From contig JAJEKV010000058.1 in the NCBI GenBank assembly GCA_021234155.1, forward strand, positions 6,086,600 through 6,150,599: a DNA stretch of 64,000 nucleotides, given 5' to 3'. This DNA is from Isoetes taiwanensis (taxonomy: Eukaryota > Streptophyta > Lycopodiopsida > Isoetales > Isoetaceae). How positions within the stretch are numbered: position 1 is the first letter of the stretch; each line of letters starts with the position of its first letter. Positions 63,401-64,000 of this stretch are shown here, in pieces. The position numbers were made by a program, and so were the translations under genes. Below the pieces are notes generated by a model. The model was given only the letters and a program-made list of their open reading frames with translations. It ran no database searches and was not told the origin of the DNA.

Positions 63401-64000
63401 TTAACATATGTACAATAGCACTTCCCACAAAAATTGTGACTAGCCAACTCCCCACATAAAGCCACAGAATTCTAAATATATTACTGCGAATACAAGTCTT
63501 AAAGGAAATCCCCCATGTGCCATCTCACCACCGTGTGCGATCATGGATGTCTATTAAGATATTACTTAGGTAGATGTGCTTAATTCATGTCTTCATAGTA
63601 GCTATTTGCTTCATTTTGTTCGCTAGATGCATTCCAAGTCATCTAATCAATTCAAGGTTTGTTGACTGAAACATTAAAACATAACAACTATGCCAAACCC
63701 AGACTGTAACAGTGAAGGATAGATTTGCTGGTCGCTCGTTTCCCATGCTAGCATCGAGGTTGGACCCGTATTTGGTCCCAATAATCCTCTCATGAATGCT
63801 AGAATTAAATAAACAACTTACTCTAAATGTACAACTTACCTCAAGAATTGTTTGAGATCAATTATTGTGTGCCTCTTTCCGCCTATTTGATGCTTACATA
63901 ACTGGCACAAAAGAACATACCGTTGCTCCATTATGTATTGGAAGAGGACTTGAATACCAGATCCAAATTCTTGCAGACATGCATTATTGAACTTTTGGCC
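60470..64000 (+). repeat. Segmental repeat, copy C (runs past the window end)
   Basis: It begins with the last part of the 200-bp unit (cccaacataattgaaccc), then matches A (60537-62525 versus 44891-47283), D (62533-63450 versus 55459-56440) and the right part of B (63484-64000 versus 58722-59938 without its LINE). It lacks both LINE insertions and the 294-bp tandem doubling, so it is the best guide to the ancestral order. No functional gene is recognised inside. Confidence 0.88.

Overview
This window is nuclear DNA of a land plant. It has spliced genes with GT-AG introns, a secreted PLAT/LH2 protein, receptor-like kinases, PLS-type pentatricopeptide (PPR) fragments, an arogenate dehydratase fragment, plant-type L1/LINEs, a Ty1/copia relic and an En/Spm (CACTA) transposon. 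Gene density is very low and repeats are heavily nested, so this is a large plant genome. I cannot fix the lineage from sequence alone. A fern or other non-angiosperm is my guess, held weakly.

Layout. 1-874: 3' end of a LINE with poly(A). 1951-2423: small two-exon gene for a secreted PLAT-domain protein. 3386-5072: intact two-exon receptor kinase whose ectodomain is a phytocyanin / early-nodulin-like (ENODL) domain, the most unusual host gene here. 6351-25602: one LINE with 15-bp target-site duplications (TSDs), split by a 13.6-kb CACTA element (10834-24448) with CACTACAA/TTGTAGTG ends and a 3-bp ATT TSD. Removing the CACTA element and one ATT copy restores the LINE reading frame across the junction.

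The CACTA element looks potentially autonomous. It carries a minus-strand multi-exon Transposase_24-type (TNPA-like) gene (17265-11979) with PPR-gene debris in one intron, a tandemly duplicated intergenic promoter region, a plus-strand SET-domain gene (18058-19410), and a plus-strand seven-exon transposase of the TNPD type (19627-23524) whose splice phases all agree. Repeats rich in GACGC/TGACAC lie inside both ends.

26-34 kb: copia LTR debris, a truncated minus-strand Ty1/copia element (28187-31682), a tandem LTR-like duplication and a 111-bp TA microsatellite. 34-44 kb: mostly unexplained DNA with small tandem repeats, a cluster of broken host-gene pieces on one strand (LRR-kinase 5' end, glycine-rich segment, arogenate dehydratase), and a minus-strand Ser/Thr kinase with one frameshift and nine AATGCA repeats in its leader. 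44-64 kb: remains of an mRNA capping enzyme gene whose 3' end and flank occur three times (from 44891, 57861 and 60537). These copies are interrupted by a nearly complete second LINE (47330-55197) and by a 5'-truncated LINE (about 58868-59483), for which another copy preserves the pre-insertion site.

The two gene-level surprises are the ENODL-receptor kinase and the SET-domain gene inside an apparently intact CACTA transposon. I found no rRNA, no confident tRNA and no CRISPR array.
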